From Zarea fungicola (taxonomy: Eukaryota; Ascomycota; Sordariomycetes; Hypocreales; Cordycipitaceae): 17,913 bases of DNA. The notes beneath the pieces are model-generated. The model was not told where the DNA came from and did not search any database. It saw only the letters and a list, made by a program, of their open reading frames with translations. The position numbers were made by a program, and so were the translations under genes. Positions 16,924 through 17,913 of this stretch are shown piece by piece. Numbering within the stretch: the first letter of the stretch is position 1; each line of letters starts with the position of its first letter. The stretch spans positions 1-17,913 of the forward strand of contig FWCC01000384.1 of the NCBI GenBank assembly GCA_900169235.1, in the 5' to 3' direction.

Positions 16924-17913
16924 TGGAAATGTATACTTTCGTCCGGAAAAGGCAAATGACAGAAGAACAAGACAAGGGGCAGCATGTGTCGCTCAATCAA
17001 TGCGGAAAAGTGGCAAAGTGGCTCGCCTGCCTTGGTGCATAACTTGGCTGCATCCAATGTCTCCCTCCACTCCATTATTAATCTCTTTATTTATGGATTA
17101 AATAATAATAATCCCACTGCTATAGTTTCAGCAATGCTATGATTTTTCTGCAAATGAATTCTCTCTCCACACTGATCCCTGTGCCTATCATTCCCTTTCT
17201 TGTTGGCTACCACCGAATAGACGTCGACCACGCTGCGCATAGGTGCTGGCAATCCGTCAAAGAAGTTTATACTTTCAATGTCTAGTGTCGTTGTTTATTT
17301 ATATATCAGTCTGTTTCCGATGCCACTCATTATTTAAATATTTCATAACGCATTTCGCACTCGTTTGGCTTCCATTTTGCATCGCAGATGTACATCAGGA
17401 ACCAGTTACATAGCACTGTGGCGTGCTATGTAGCATTTCTTATCTAAACGTAGACAAGACACGTTTTCGTACTCGACCACGGCAGTCACCAATATACTGA
17501 GTAGACTGGGATAGCAGAGTTCTTAATACTAGGATTCTTCTATATCTTTTGCTATAGGAAGTCAATTAAATCACGTTGATTCTCACGCATTGCATTCTTC
17601 CTTTGTCAGCGCTATTATAACCATCTTGACGCATAACCGAGGTCAGTTTCTCTGGCTTCTATCAACTAGCGGCAGTGTCGATCCAAATGGCGCGTATTGT
17701 TCAGCCGTCGTGGCGCTCCTAGGTAGGTTTTTCCTTCAATCAACAAATCTTCCCTGACTAGCAAGCCCCTGCCTGGCACAAAAGTTCGTTGGTTAATCAA
17801 GAGTGGTGGATTTCTCTGCTAGGCTGGCGAGCTGACACGGCTGGCTCCGACAAGGCGTTCCTTGATTCAACAAATTTTGTGTTCCAGTGGGTGGGTACTT
17901 GTGCCACGCCCCC
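16924..17913. other. Non-coding right end
   Basis: It holds the 3' end of the monooxygenase gene (AT-rich with an AAT run near 17098-17112) and a perfect hairpin at 17407-17432. A mini-frame from an ATG at 17687 stops after eleven codons next to a GTAGGT donor-like site, which is not enough to call a gene. Nothing else is supported in the last 480 bases. Confidence 0.6.
17407..17432. repeat. Perfect 10-bp hairpin with 6-base loop
   Basis: TACATAGCAC (17407-17416) and GTGCTATGTA (17423-17432) are exact reverse complements around TGTGGC. It lies about 480 bp after the monooxygenase stop. Its function is unknown; it could be a MITE fragment or an RNA stem. Confidence 0.7.

Noticed and set aside
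15927..17075. Long minus-strand frames opposite the monooxygenase
   Set aside because: GC-rich shadow frames of a clearly coding plus-strand gene, without domains of their own.
17687..17722. Mini-frame with a following GTAGGT, possible first exon of a gene running off the window
   Set aside because: The frame already ends in TAG before the donor and nothing downstream supports a second exon.

Overview
The window reads as nuclear DNA of a filamentous ascomycete (Pezizomycotina, probably a Sordariomycete). It has genes with one short GT-AG intron each (62 and 68 bp), a Zn2Cys6 transcription factor, a fungal sugar-porter-type MFS carrier, a class A FAD monooxygenase, and a transposon wrecked by C-to-T/G-to-A change typical of repeat-induced point mutation (RIP). 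No species can be named from the sequence alone.

Layout. 1-262: non-coding, ending in two undetermined bases (241-242). 263-1254: a truncated Fot1/pogo-family DNA transposon on the minus strand, with one unbroken reading phase carrying about 25 stops and both recognisable catalytic Asp codons turned to Asn. 1255-5600: about 4.3 kb of gene-poor sequence with a compound tandem repeat (3217-3322) and weak gene-like scraps that I cannot identify. 5793-5990: a small secreted protein with ten cysteines in the predicted mature part. 6450-8149 (minus): an MFS sugar-type transporter with one intron. 8150-10620: a long divergent intergenic region with a 200-codon minus-strand frame broken by two stops. 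10621-10923 and 11692-12249: two small helical proteins sharing a TPR-like motif and similar promoter spacing. 12940-15191: a Zn2Cys6 regulator with one intron, preceded by a dense array of CGGAG half-sites. 15589-16923: a FAD-dependent monooxygenase. 16924-17913: non-coding.

How they may work together (inference): regulator, monooxygenase and transporter in one stretch resemble a small metabolic cluster, with the regulator possibly controlling itself through the symmetric CGGAG sites and perhaps the monooxygenase next to it. No backbone synthase (PKS, NRPS, terpene cyclase) is in the window, so a biosynthetic cluster is not shown. The most novel-looking items are the CGGAG array, the pair of small helical proteins and the ten-cysteine secreted protein.
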